From positions 186,001-250,000 of the forward strand of contig NZ_OPYN01000207.1 of assembly GCF_900277125.1 (NCBI RefSeq): a stretch of 64,000 nt of DNA. The letters run 5' to 3'. The translations under genes were made by a program, and so were the position numbers. The notes beneath the pieces were generated by a model. It saw only the letters and a list, made by a program, of their open reading frames with translations. It was not told the origin of the DNA and made no database searches. Positions 42,608 to 51,976 of this stretch are shown here, one piece after another. Positions within the stretch are counted from its first letter, which is position 1. Each line of letters begins with the position of its first letter. This stretch comes from Pseudomonas inefficax (GTDB lineage Bacteria; Pseudomonadota; Gammaproteobacteria; Pseudomonadales; Pseudomonadaceae).

Positions 42608-44041
42608 TCAGCCAATTGCAAACTGTGCCTGCAATTGCCGGGCATGTACCTGCCACGCGTCCAGCACCCGCCGCCCCGCCTCGTCGGCGCCCTCCCAGGC
42701 CTGCTGCCGCGCCTGTTCAAAGTCGCCCAGCGTATTCGGCGCGCCCCACCGCGGGTCGCTCAGGCGCTGCTGGCAGAAGCTGAACCAGCGTTGCCGCTCT
42801 TCTCCGGTCAGGGTCTCGGGGAAGTTTCGCGCCCGATAGCGGAACAACAGTTCAGGCAGGCGCGAGTCATCGAACATCCACTGCCCGCGCCCCAACTGCG
42901 CCGGTTCCAGTGCACGAACTTGCTCACATAAGCGGCGATCACGGTCCCCCAGAAAACCGTCATACAACTGTTGTTCCGGGTCTTCACTCGGGGCGAAGTC
43001 TTCCTTGCCGTAGATGTGTTCCAGCTTGTCTTGCCATTGCGCCTGTTGCTTGGCCAATTCTTCGCCACGCAATTGTAACAACGTCAAGTCCAGCCCCAGC
43101 CGTCGTTGATCGGCCGGGCGCAATACCGAAAGTGGCGCCAGTACCGGGCAGCGATTGATCTGCACCAGTTTGAGCGGCACGGGTAATTCGCCTTCGGCCA
43201 GTTCTTCATGGCGGGTATACAAACGCTGGCGTAGAACTTCAGCACTTTCCCGTAGTAACGGTAGGGTTTCCTGATGCAGGTCGCACACAATCAGTGCATT
43301 GCGATTACGCGGGTGCCAGGCCAGTGGCAATACGACACCAAGGTAATTGCGTGCCGCCGAGAAGCGCCCGGATATATGTACCAGAGGCTGCAACAAACGG
43401 ATCTGCTCCATCACTTTATGCTTGCTGCGCAACTGGAACAGCCAGTCATACAACTTGGGCTGTTTTTGACGGATCAGGCGGGCCAGGGCGATAGTTGCCC
43501 GCACGTCGGAAAGCGCCTCGTGAGCATGCCCGTGGTCGATGCCATTGGCCTTGCTCAGCAGTTCCAGGCGCAGGCTGGTGCGCCCGTCCTGTTGCGGCCA
43601 CTCGATGCCGTCCGGGCGCAATGCATAGGCCGTGCGCACGATGTCGATCAGGTCCCAGCGGCTGTTGCCGCCCTGCCACTCTCGCGCGTAGGGGTCGAAA
43701 AAGTTGCGGTACAGGCTGTAGCGGGTCACTTCGTCGTCGAAGCGTAGGGTGTTGTAGCCAGCACCGCAGGTGCCAGGGTGCGCCAGTTGCGCATGTACCC
43801 GGGTCATGAACTCGGCTTCGCACAGGCCCTGCTCGGCCAGCAGTTGCGGAGTGATACCGGTCACCAGGCAGGCGGCCGGGTGCGGCAGGATATCATCGGA
43901 GGGCCGGCAATAAAGGCTGATCGGCTCGTCGATTTCGTTGAGGTCGAAGTCGGTGCGCACGCCGGCCACCTGTAGCGGCCGGTCACAGCGCGGGTTGATG
44001 CCGGTGGTTTCGTAGTCGTGCCAGAAAATGCTGGAGGTCAC
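42608..44041 (-). CDS. sbcB: exodeoxyribonuclease I
   Basis: 477-residue DEDDh exonuclease I. The first motif is FWHDYETTGINP (DxE, near residue 9), a later segment is VRTAYALRPDGI, and the last is HEALSDVRATIALARLI with the catalytic His and Asp. The C-terminal SH3-like and helical domains of ExoI follow. It degrades single-stranded DNA 3' to 5' in recombination and repair. Start ATG MTSSIFWHDYET. Confidence 0.94.
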   Translation of the reverse strand: MTSSIFWHDYETTGINPRCDRPLQVAGVRTDFDLNEIDEPISLYCRPSDDILPHPAACLVTGITPQLLAEQGLCEAEFMTRVHAQLAHPGTCGAGYNTLRFDDEVTRYSLYRNFFDPYAREWQGGNSRWDLIDIVRTAYALRPDGIEWPQQDGRTSLRLELLSKANGIDHGHAHEALSDVRATIALARLIRQKQPKLYDWLFQLRSKHKVMEQIRLLQPLVHISGRFSAARNYLGVVLPLAWHPRNRNALIVCDLHQETLPLLRESAEVLRQRLYTRHEELAEGELPVPLKLVQINRCPVLAPLSVLRPADQRRLGLDLTLLQLRGEELAKQQAQWQDKLEHIYGKEDFAPSEDPEQQLYDGFLGDRDRRLCEQVRALEPAQLGRGQWMFDDSRLPELLFRYRARNFPETLTGEERQRWFSFCQQRLSDPRWGAPNTLGDFEQARQQAWEGADEAGRRVLDAWQVHARQLQAQFAIG

Positions 44042-44108
44042 GGGGTCGTCCTGTATCGAGGTCGACCCGATTCTAGCGCGATTCTGGCCTGAGCCAGGAT
44101 GCGCAGAC

Positions 44109-44468
44109 TCAGACGGAAGCGTTGGCCGGGTTGAAGCTGAAAAAGTCGCGCAACGAGCGGACGAATTCGTCGTATTCGCGAGGCGCCTGCAGCAGCATGA
44201 AGCCGGAATCGTAATGCCCCGGCGTCTGGTCTTCGCGGCACCACAGGCAACTGGCGGTGAGGTTGACGAACTGATGCCCGCCCCCGACCAGCGGCAGACG
44301 CAACTGAAGGTCGTAGTCGGGCCCGACCAGCACCGGCAACTGGCTGATCAGCATGAGCCCGTCCTCGGAGGCATTGCCCAGCTGGCCGATCAGCTGACCG
44401 GTACAGCGGTTGAACACCTGCAGGACACAAGGCAGTTGATGGCGTTCGATGTGGCGCTTGTTGAACAT
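44109..44468 (-). CDS. PilZ domain protein
   Basis: 119-residue single-domain PilZ protein. An N-terminal basic/RxxxR-like segment (MFNKRHIERHQLPC) is followed by LGNASEDGLMLIS (D/NxSxxG) for c-di-GMP binding. It may be a diguanylate effector or a binding-deficient form. Stand-alone, between sbcB and the lipoprotein gene. Confidence 0.8.
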   Translation of the reverse strand: MFNKRHIERHQLPCVLQVFNRCTGQLIGQLGNASEDGLMLISQLPVLVGPDYDLQLRLPLVGGGHQFVNLTASCLWCREDQTPGHYDSGFMLLQAPREYDEFVRSLRDFFSFNPANASV

Positions 44469-44569
44469 GATCGCGATTGCAGTCCGTATCCGGAGCCAGG
44501 AATACGTGGAACTGGCGGTTGTTGTAACAGCTGAGTTACAGATTAGCCCAGTGCACGCGGCAAATCCTG

Positions 44570-44606
44570 TTAAATAAAATGCACCTTGGTGTTAACGCCA
44601 AGGTGC
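44570..44606 (-). terminator. terminator of the TPR lipoprotein gene
   Basis: Minus-strand hairpin GCACCTTGG/CCAAGGTGC (genomic 44581-44606) followed by ATTTTATTT. The stem overlaps the last codons of the gene. Confidence 0.75.
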
Positions 44607-44978
44607 GGCGGTCACCGGGTTTGCCACGGCGGCTTCGGCGCCGCGCAAATGGCCGAGTTTCTCCAGGGTCTGCAGGCGCGCCTGGGCGCGATAGGCGTAT
44701 TCGTTGCCCGGGTACTGCTGGATCAGGTACTGGTAGGTCTGCGCGGCATCCACGTACAACGCCTGGCGCTCCAGGCACTGGCCGCGCAGCAGCGACACCT
44801 CGGGGTGGATGAACGGTCGCGCACGGCTGGTGCGGTCGACCTGTGACAGCTCGAGCATGACCCGTGCGCAATCGCCACGGTCGTAGGCGCGGTAGGCATT
44901 GTTCAGGTGGTGGTCCATGGACCAGCGGGTGCAGCCGACGGCGCTGGCCGCCAGGGCTAAAACGATCAGGGCTCGCAT
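44592..44978 (-). CDS. TPR-repeat lipoprotein
   Basis: 128-residue predicted lipoprotein. Signal MRALIVLALAASAVGC ends at Cys16, then helical repeats follow (LNNAYRAYDRGDCARVMLEL; YVDAAQTYQYLIQQYPGNEY) of the tetratricopeptide type. Reported functions vary; it may scaffold outer membrane or division complexes. The start is the ATG giving MRALIVL. The gene ends at its own terminator, which overlaps the 3' end. Confidence 0.75.
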   Translation of the reverse strand: MRALIVLALAASAVGCTRWSMDHHLNNAYRAYDRGDCARVMLELSQVDRTSRARPFIHPEVSLLRGQCLERQALYVDAAQTYQYLIQQYPGNEYAYRAQARLQTLEKLGHLRGAEAAVANPVTAAPWR

Positions 44979-45157
44979 GGGGGTCTCCTTTGATGCCAGT
45001 GTATCGGCCTTTGCCGGCAAATCTTCACACCCTTTTGCAAGGATACCTTGCCCGTTCAAATGCCACCCTGCCTTGGTCGCAGGTAGTGCAACGGAACAAT
45101 GACTACAGCGAGATTCAGGAGTAGCCTTTCGCTGCGCTTCACTATAGGAGTCTGTGC

Positions 45158-46609
45158 ATGAGCATCCGCCGTACCAAAATCGTCGCCACCCTTGGCCCCG
45201 CCAGCAACTCGCCGGAAGTGATCGAACAGCTGATCCTCGCCGGCCTGGACGTGGCACGCCTGAACTTCTCCCACGGCACTCCGGACGAGCACAAGGCCCG
45301 CGCGCGCCTGATCCGTGAAATCGCCGCCAAGAACGGCCGCCATGTTGCACTGCTGGGCGACCTGCAGGGTCCGAAGATCCGCATCGCCAAGTTCGCCAAC
45401 AAGCGCATCGAATTGAAGATCGGTGACAAGTTCACCTTCTCCACCGCCCACCCGCTGACCGAAGGCAACCAGGACATCGTCGGTATCGACTACCCCGACC
45501 TGGTCAAGGACTGCGGCGTTGGTGACGAATTGCTGCTCGACGATGGCCGTGTGGTGATGCGCGTCGAAACCGCCACCGCAGATGCCCTGCACTGCGTGGT
45601 GATCATCGGTGGCCCGCTGTCGGACCACAAGGGTATCAACCGTAAAGGCGGCGGCCTGACCGCACCGGCCCTGACCGAGAAGGACAAGGCCGACATCAAG
45701 CTGGCCGCGGAAATGGACCTGGACTACCTGGCCGTGTCCTTCCCGCGTGACGCCAGCGACATGGAATACGCACGCAAGCTGCGTGACGAAGCTGGCGGCA
45801 GTGCCTGGCTGGTGGCCAAGATCGAACGCGCCGAAGCGGTGGCCGACGACGAGACCCTCGACAAGCTGATCCTCGCCTCCGACGCCGTGATGGTTGCCCG
45901 TGGCGACCTGGGCGTGGAAATCGGTGACGCCGAGCTGATCGCCATCCAGAAGAAGATCATCCAGCACGCCCGCCGCAACAACAAGGCGGTGATCGTGGCG
46001 ACCCAGATGATGGAGTCGATGATCCAGAACCCGATGCCGACCCGCGCCGAAGTGTCCGACGTGGCCAACGCCGTGCTGGACAACACCGACGCGGTGATGC
46101 TGTCGGCCGAAAGCGCCGCTGGCTCCTACCCGATCGAAGCCGTACAGGCCATGGCCCGCATCTGCCTGGGTGCCGAAAAGCACCCGACCAGCCAGAAGTC
46201 CAGCCACCGCCTGCACACCACCTTCGAGCGTTGCGACGAAAGCATCGCCCTGGCGGCCATGTACACCGCCAACCACTTCCCTGGCGTCAAGGCGATCATC
46301 GCCCTGACCGAAAGTGGCTACACCCCGTTGATCATGTCGCGTCTGCGTTCGCACGTGCCGATCTTCGCCCTTTCGCCGCACCGCGCCACCCAGGCACGCG
46401 CCAACATGTTCCGTGGCGTCTACCCGATCGCCTTCGACCCGGCTTCGCTGCCGGCCGACAAGGTGAGCCAGGCGGCCGTCGACGAACTGCTCAAGCGTGG
46501 CCTGGTGGAGCAAGGTGACTGGGTGATCCTGACCAAGGGTGACAGCTACCACACCATCGGTGGCACCAATGGCATGAAGATCCTGCATGTCGGTGATCCT
46601 CTGATCTAA
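45158..46609 (+). CDS. pykA: pyruvate kinase (PykA type)
   Basis: 483-residue pyruvate kinase. Start MSIRRTKIVATLGPASNSPE, then DLGVEIGDAELIAIQKKII and the catalytic Lys/Glu segment WLVAKIERAEAV. The cation site PTRAEVSDVANAV and C-terminal allosteric domain are complete. The final step of glycolysis (PEP to pyruvate, ATP). A terminator follows. Confidence 0.95.
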   Translation: MSIRRTKIVATLGPASNSPEVIEQLILAGLDVARLNFSHGTPDEHKARARLIREIAAKNGRHVALLGDLQGPKIRIAKFANKRIELKIGDKFTFSTAHPLTEGNQDIVGIDYPDLVKDCGVGDELLLDDGRVVMRVETATADALHCVVIIGGPLSDHKGINRKGGGLTAPALTEKDKADIKLAAEMDLDYLAVSFPRDASDMEYARKLRDEAGGSAWLVAKIERAEAVADDETLDKLILASDAVMVARGDLGVEIGDAELIAIQKKIIQHARRNNKAVIVATQMMESMIQNPMPTRAEVSDVANAVLDNTDAVMLSAESAAGSYPIEAVQAMARICLGAEKHPTSQKSSHRLHTTFERCDESIALAAMYTANHFPGVKAIIALTESGYTPLIMSRLRSHVPIFALSPHRATQARANMFRGVYPIAFDPASLPADKVSQAAVDELLKRGLVEQGDWVILTKGDSYHTIGGTNGMKILHVGDPLI

Positions 46610-46628
46610 GCTCTGTTTATTACTGTAC

Positions 46629-46664
46629 AAAGCCCTGCGAACGTAGTTGAGCGGGGCTTTTTAT
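46629..46664 (+). terminator. pykA terminator
   Basis: AAGCCC...GGGCTT stem with internal loop, followed by TTTTTATTATT, about 20 bases after the stop. Confidence 0.85.
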
Positions 46665-46829
46665 TATCCGGATCGAGACCGCTTTTATTAGCAAAGGTGC
46701 GAGTAGACGCCCTGAAATGCATTGTTTGCACCATCTCTACTCATATATAACCTAGTATTTTTGCCAGTAGTTACCCTGCATTGACCATGTGATCATTCAA
46801 GCTCCTTTCAGCATACTAGAGTTTACGAA

Positions 46830-48038
46830 ATGAGCGAACCCAAACCATCCTCGGGCTTGTTAGACCCAGACTATGGGGAAAAAGGCGTTAGCCATCCCCA
46901 CCCCGATATGCTTGCGATCACCGCATCAGTCGACGCTCAGCCGGGGAGATTGATTACCGGAATTGGGTCAAGTGAGCGCTACTTCATCGCAAAAGTCGAT
47001 GATTCCGGAAAGCTCGACAAGCGATTCGGTACAGACGGTATCACTTGGGGACACTTCCCCGGAGATGGCTATGTAAGGAGCATACAAACTACCGCCGACA
47101 ACCGAGTATTTGTCATCGGCAGCGAAACGAGAGATTACTACAACAACTTAATTGTTGCTCGCTTCGATGAGAACGGTCAGTTGGATATAGGTTTCGGAGA
47201 CAACGGCTACAAGCTTATAGAATTACCCATTCAGAGAAAACGTCACGACTCAGCTACTGCAGAGATCTCACACAACCCTGGGCACGCCAACCAGACTCAC
47301 CTGCTCGCGGCCGACAAAATCTACATTTTTGATCATTTCGCCAAGTCAAGCGCAGTGGTTCGACTGGACCTTGACGGGAACCTGGACAGGAGCTTTAGCG
47401 AAAACGGCTATAAGTACTTGACCCCACCAGGATATGAGGGTTCCTCTAACCTAGCCTTCTCCATGACAATTAGAAATAACAAAATTTATGTATGCGGCTC
47501 TATTTTCAGTTGGGATAACCTACCCTTTGTAGCATGCCTCAACGATAACGGAACGGAAGACAAAGGCTTTAACAATACAGGCTATCATGTGCTCACCGAG
47601 CAAAAAAATCATTCGCTCAGGGATATCGTAGCACTGGAAAAACAACAAGGCATTGTATGCTGCGGTTATAGCGGCCTGGGATACATTTGCGGCTTTAAAG
47701 AAAATGGCGAATTAGACTTTATCAAATATACTGATTCCAAGCAGGTCGAAGCCAGGTGGCAGTTTGTCCAAACATTCAATGAACACATCATTACCGTTGG
47801 CACAGCAAGGATTGGCGGAGAAACTGTAGATCATGACGAGATCATCGTAGGCCGTTGGAATCTTGATGGCAGCCCCGACACATCATTCGGCCGGTACCAG
47901 CAAGGGTGGGATCATTTGGCCTTGGGCCTTGGTAATGAATATGCGTATAGCGCTGATAGGGAAACCGACGGCAAAACAATAATTACCGGCAACACGGGTG
48001 GTGGAGTAATACTTCGTTGTCTAACCGCCGTTAAATAA
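46830..48038 (+). CDS. delta-60 repeat beta-propeller-like protein, low GC
   Basis: 402-residue protein with at least five delta-60-type repeats, for example AKVDDSGKLDKRFGTDGI, ARFDENGQLDIGFGDNGY, VRLDLDGNLDRSFSENGY, ACLNDNGTEDKGFNNTGY and GRWNLDGSPDTSFGRY. Such repeats fold as a beta-propeller. There is no obvious signal peptide (MSEPKPSSGLLDPDYG). Its A/T content and codon use are clearly higher than the genes on either side, so it is probably transferred. Delta-60 proteins are often surface or calcium-related, but no function is assigned. Confidence 0.85.
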   Translation: MSEPKPSSGLLDPDYGEKGVSHPHPDMLAITASVDAQPGRLITGIGSSERYFIAKVDDSGKLDKRFGTDGITWGHFPGDGYVRSIQTTADNRVFVIGSETRDYYNNLIVARFDENGQLDIGFGDNGYKLIELPIQRKRHDSATAEISHNPGHANQTHLLAADKIYIFDHFAKSSAVVRLDLDGNLDRSFSENGYKYLTPPGYEGSSNLAFSMTIRNNKIYVCGSIFSWDNLPFVACLNDNGTEDKGFNNTGYHVLTEQKNHSLRDIVALEKQQGIVCCGYSGLGYICGFKENGELDFIKYTDSKQVEARWQFVQTFNEHIITVGTARIGGETVDHDEIIVGRWNLDGSPDTSFGRYQQGWDHLALGLGNEYAYSADRETDGKTIITGNTGGGVILRCLTAVK

Positions 48039-48162
48039 TCGGTTTCACAGGATACCCTTATACGGACCTACCCGTAACAACCCCCAGCTAATTGCAGTGG
48101 TGCGCTCTATGCGATAGGTCCGTACTACAGGTCCCTCAACACGTAACCTCTCCCCAAAGCGA

Positions 48163-49083
48163 TCAAAGAGCACTAACAAACCTATCGGTAAACACCTGCC
48201 TGCGCGGCACACCGGCAATGAACAGCCACCGCGCCAACCGCTCGACACTGTTGGGCGCCCCGCACACCAGCGCTACCGTCTGGCGCGATGACGGCCGCAG
48301 CCCGGCCAACGCTTCATCCAACTGCTCTGCCAATACCAACTCGACATTCACACCCGCCATCTCACGCAACGGCTCGGCCAGATAATGCCCGGCGCCCTCG
48401 CGCGCCACATGCATCACCCTGATTTCACCTTGGTGCCCCTGCCGCAATGCCTCGCGCAAGATGCCCCACAACGGCGCCAGCCCGGTCCCCGCCGCCAGCA
48501 ACCACAGCGGCCGCTGCTGCCAGTCCGGGTCGTAATGCAAGGCCCCACCCCTGAGCTCGCCCAGGCGCAGCACATCACCCAGTTGCAAGCCACGGGCCCT
48601 GTCACAAAAGGCACCGGGGCGCTGACAGTCGATATGGAACTCGAGATAATCATCTTCGCCCGGCAGGCTGGCCAAGGAGTAAGGCCGCGCTACCGCGCCA
48701 TTCCACAGCACCACATGCTGCCCCGCCTGGTAACGCATTGCCCGTTCGGGGCGTAACCGTACGCGCAGCACATCGCCGAACCAGTCCAAGGCACACACCT
48801 GCGCCGGCAGGCCATCCTGCTGCGGGTCGAACAGCGCCACGCGCAGGTCTTCGACTACCTGGCACTGGCAGGCCAGGCGCCAGCCCTGGGCGTGCTTGTC
48901 CTGCGCCAGGGCCTGGGGCAAGGCGTCCAGCGGTTGCCCGGCCAGGCAGCGCACCAGGCAGGCATGGCAACTGCCGGCGCGGCAGCTGTAAGGCACGTTG
49001 AGCCCGGCATCATTCAAGGCATCGAGCAGGTTGCTGCCGGTCGGCACCGCCCAGCGGCGCTCGCCCACGCAAAGTTCGGGCAT
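48163..49083 (-). CDS. 2Fe-2S ferredoxin-type NAD(P)H:flavin reductase
   Basis: 306-residue fusion. The N-terminal plant-type ferredoxin has Cys34, Cys39, Cys42 and Cys72 (YSCRAGSCHAC...RLACQ) for a 2Fe-2S cluster. A FAD-binding barrel (ARPYSLASLPGEDDYLEFHI) and NAD domain (LWLLAAGTGLAPLWGIL, VALVCGAP) follow. Electrons would pass from NAD(P)H through FAD to the iron-sulfur centre, as in oxygenase reductases or CDP-6-deoxyglucose reductases. No oxygenase component is adjacent. Confidence 0.85.
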   Translation of the reverse strand: MPELCVGERRWAVPTGSNLLDALNDAGLNVPYSCRAGSCHACLVRCLAGQPLDALPQALAQDKHAQGWRLACQCQVVEDLRVALFDPQQDGLPAQVCALDWFGDVLRVRLRPERAMRYQAGQHVVLWNGAVARPYSLASLPGEDDYLEFHIDCQRPGAFCDRARGLQLGDVLRLGELRGGALHYDPDWQQRPLWLLAAGTGLAPLWGILREALRQGHQGEIRVMHVAREGAGHYLAEPLREMAGVNVELVLAEQLDEALAGLRPSSRQTVALVCGAPNSVERLARWLFIAGVPRRQVFTDRFVSAL

Positions 49084-49460
49084 TGTGAGCTATCTCTTCC
49101 AGCTGTTGATTTTCTGGGGGCGCTTTGCGCCCTATTCGCCGGCAAGCCAGCTCCCACAGGTAATGTGCAAGCCTCAGGCATGGTGCAATCCTGTGGGAGC
49201 TGGCTTGCCGGCGATGGGCTGCAGAGCAGCCCCTTCCAAAGCATCCTATTTCTTCAGCGAGCCAGCAAGAACAATGCCTGCCACCTGCCGACCATGGTCC
49301 AGACCACTCGCAGGTGTTTCACACGGTGAGGCACGCTATACTGCCGCGCCCTTTTGCGTCGGCCATGCTGCCGGCGCGCCTTTGCAAGGCGTTTCGACAC
49401 GCTGGTCGGCACCGTCGAGCGTCTATATGAATGTTCCCGTCTTTAAGAGGAGCGCGCTGC
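49084..49460. other. region upstream of fumarase
   Basis: Holds a REP pair (49113-49232) and the fumarase promoter. TATACT at 49337-49342 is a good -10; its -35 is not clear. No other gene seen. Confidence 0.6.
49113..49232. repeat. REP pair (GCCGGCAAGCC type)
   Basis: Inverted pair with outer GGGGGCGCTTTGCGCCC and GGGCTGCAGAGCAGCCCC hairpins, between the reductase and fumarase genes. Confidence 0.87.
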
Positions 49461-50984
49461 ATGACCGTGATCAAGCAAGACGACCTGATTCAGAGCGTCG
49501 CCGACGCCCTGCAATTCATCTCGTACTACCACCCCGTCGATTTCATCCAGGCCATGCACGAGGCCTATCTGCGTGAAGAGTCGCCTGCTGCCCGTGATTC
49601 CATCGCCCAGATCCTGATCAACTCGCGCATGTGCGCCACCGGCCACCGCCCGATCTGCCAGGACACCGGTATCGTCACCGTGTTCGTGCGCGTGGGCATG
49701 GACGTGCGCTGGGACGGCGCCACCCTGAGCGTCGACGACATGATCAACGAAGGTGTGCGTCGCGCCTACAACCTGCCTGAAAACGTCCTGCGCGCTTCGA
49801 TCCTGGCCGACCCGGCCGGTGCCCGCAAGAACACCAAGGACAACACCCCGGCAGTGATCCACTACTCCATCGTCCCAGGCGACAAGGTCGAGGTCGATGT
49901 CGCAGCCAAGGGCGGCGGCTCGGAGAACAAGTCGAAGATGGCCATGCTCAACCCGTCCGACTCGATCGTCGACTGGGTACTGAAGACCGTCCCGACCATG
50001 GGCGCTGGCTGGTGCCCGCCTGGCATGCTCGGCATCGGCATCGGCGGTACCGCCGAGAAGGCCGCGGTGATGGCCAAGGAAGTGTTGATGGAGTCCATCG
50101 ACATCCACGAACTGAAAGCCCGTGGCCCGCAGAACCGCCTGGAAGAAATCCGCCTGGAGCTGTTCGAGAAGGTCAACCAGCTGGGCATCGGCGCCCAGGG
50201 CCTGGGTGGCCTGACCACCGTGCTCGACGTGAAGATCATGGACTACCCGACCCACGCCGCTTCGCTGCCGGTGTGCATGATCCCCAACTGCGCCGCCACC
50301 CGCCACGCCCACTTCGTGCTCGATGGCTCCGGCCCGGCCGAGCTGGAAGCGCCGTCGCTGGACGCCTACCCGGAAATCGTCTGGGAAGCCGGCCCGAGCG
50401 CCCGTCGCGTCAACCTCGACGCCATCACCCCAGAAGAAGTCGCCAGCTGGAAGCCGGGCGAAACCATCCTGCTCAACGGCAAGATGCTGACCGGCCGCGA
50501 TGCCGCGCACAAGCGCATGGTCGAAATGCTCAACCGTGGCGAAGAGCTGCCGGTGGACCTGAAAGGCCGCTTCATCTACTACGTCGGCCCGGTCGACCCG
50601 GTCGGTGACGAAGTGGTAGGCCCAGCTGGCCCGACCACCGCCACCCGCATGGACAAGTTCACCCGCCAGATCCTCGAGCAGACCGGCCTGCTGGGCATGA
50701 TCGGCAAGTCCGAGCGCGGCCCCACCGCCATCGAAGCGATCAAGGACAACAAGGCCGTGTACCTGATGGCCGTCGGCGGCGCCGCCTACCTGGTGGCCCA
50801 GGCCATCCGCAAGTCGAAGGTCCTGGCCTTCGCCGAGCTGGGCATGGAAGCGATCTACGAGTTCGAGGTCAAGGACATGCCGGTGACCGTCGCCGTGGAC
50901 AGCAACGGTGAGTCGGTACACATCACTGGCCCTGCCCTGTGGCAGAGCAAGATTGCCCAGAGCCTGGCAGTCGAAGTGAAGTAA
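49461..50984 (+). CDS. fumA: fumarate hydratase class I
   Basis: 507-residue class I, [4Fe-4S] fumarase (FumA/FumB type). The start is MTVIKQDDLIQSVADALQFI, with the N-terminal ICQDTGIVTVF cluster loop and C-terminal VGPAGPTTATRMD domain. It catalyses reversible hydration of fumarate to malate. The symbol follows the E. coli family. A ribosome site (AAGAGGAG at 49444-49451) supports this ATG. Confidence 0.9.
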   Translation: MTVIKQDDLIQSVADALQFISYYHPVDFIQAMHEAYLREESPAARDSIAQILINSRMCATGHRPICQDTGIVTVFVRVGMDVRWDGATLSVDDMINEGVRRAYNLPENVLRASILADPAGARKNTKDNTPAVIHYSIVPGDKVEVDVAAKGGGSENKSKMAMLNPSDSIVDWVLKTVPTMGAGWCPPGMLGIGIGGTAEKAAVMAKEVLMESIDIHELKARGPQNRLEEIRLELFEKVNQLGIGAQGLGGLTTVLDVKIMDYPTHAASLPVCMIPNCAATRHAHFVLDGSGPAELEAPSLDAYPEIVWEAGPSARRVNLDAITPEEVASWKPGETILLNGKMLTGRDAAHKRMVEMLNRGEELPVDLKGRFIYYVGPVDPVGDEVVGPAGPTTATRMDKFTRQILEQTGLLGMIGKSERGPTAIEAIKDNKAVYLMAVGGAAYLVAQAIRKSKVLAFAELGMEAIYEFEVKDMPVTVAVDSNGESVHITGPALWQSKIAQSLAVEVK

Positions 50985-51002
50985 GCCTGATGTAGAGTGT
51001 CG

Positions 51003-51095
51003 CCTTTTTCGCGGGTAAACCCGCTCCCACAGGTAACGCGCAGCCTCAGGCTTGCGCTGCCCGTGTGGGAGCGGGCAAGCCCGCGAAGAGGCCGG
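51003..51095. repeat. REP pair
   Basis: Inverted GCGGGTAAACCCGCTCCCAC / GCGGGCAAGCCCGCGAAGAG pair between fumarase and the convergent nitrilase gene. Confidence 0.87.
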
Positions 51096-51103
51096 CACTG
51101 TTT

Positions 51104-51976
51104 TCACAGAACTCTGTCAAACTGCTCCGGCCAATCCCTGCGGGTAAACACCTGCCCTTCCCGCCTCACCCGCCGCACCTCTTCAAGGTCCACTTCGCAC
51201 ACCAGCCACTGGCTGCAAACCGGACTCAGCTCTTCACTCAGCGCCACTACCCCATCCCCCGGCATCCCATGATCCGGCGGCACGAACAACCCTGCCCGGC
51301 CGATATTCTCGTCCAGCGCCGGCGACCACGGCGCCAGCCCGACAGTAGGGCTCTGCAACACCGCAATCTGGTTCTCCAGCGCCCGCGCCTGCGCGCCAAT
51401 GCGCACCCGGTGGTAACCCGCCTCGGTGTCGGTGCAACTTGGTGTAAGGATCAGGTCGGCACCACCCTCGGCCAGGCGCCGGGCCAGCATCGGGAATTCG
51501 TTGTCGTAGCAGATCAGGATCCCCAGGCGCCCCAGTTCGGTGTCAAACACCTGCAGCCCCTGGCCCGCGACTATGTCCCACTGCTCCCGCTCGAAACGGG
51601 TCATCATCAGTTTGTCCTGGTAGCCCAGCACACCGTTGGGGCCGAACAGCCAGGCACGGTTGCGATAGCGCCCATCGCTGTCCAGTACCGGTACGCTACC
51701 TGGTTGCAGGTAGATACCCCAGCGCCGGGCGAGGCCCTCGCACAAGGCCTTCCAGGGCTCGATCAACGGCTGGATACCGGCGATAGAGGCCTTCAGGTCA
51801 CCCCGTTGCTCGGCACTCAGCTGCCCGCTGAGTACCAGCCCGGCGTACTCCGGCAACAGCAGCAGGCGGGCCCCCGCCTCCACCGCCTCGGCGCACAGGC
51901 CTTGCAGGTGGTCGGCGTAGGCCTCCCAGGTTTCATGTAGCTCGATAGCGTACTGGCAGGCCGCCAGGCGGATCAT
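51104..51976 (-). CDS. carbon-nitrogen hydrolase (nitrilase superfamily)
   Basis: 290-residue nitrilase-fold amidase. The Glu-Lys-Cys triad is visible: RLLLLPEYAGLVLSG (near residue 42), LGYQDKLMMTRFE, and GILICYDNEFPM. The substrate cannot be named. It follows the GNAT gene with a four-base overlap, a gene pair often kept together in Pseudomonas. Confidence 0.88.
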   Translation of the reverse strand: MIRLAACQYAIELHETWEAYADHLQGLCAEAVEAGARLLLLPEYAGLVLSGQLSAEQRGDLKASIAGIQPLIEPWKALCEGLARRWGIYLQPGSVPVLDSDGRYRNRAWLFGPNGVLGYQDKLMMTRFEREQWDIVAGQGLQVFDTELGRLGILICYDNEFPMLARRLAEGGADLILTPSCTDTEAGYHRVRIGAQARALENQIAVLQSPTVGLAPWSPALDENIGRAGLFVPPDHGMPGDGVVALSEELSPVCSQWLVCEVDLEEVRRVRREGQVFTRRDWPEQFDRVL

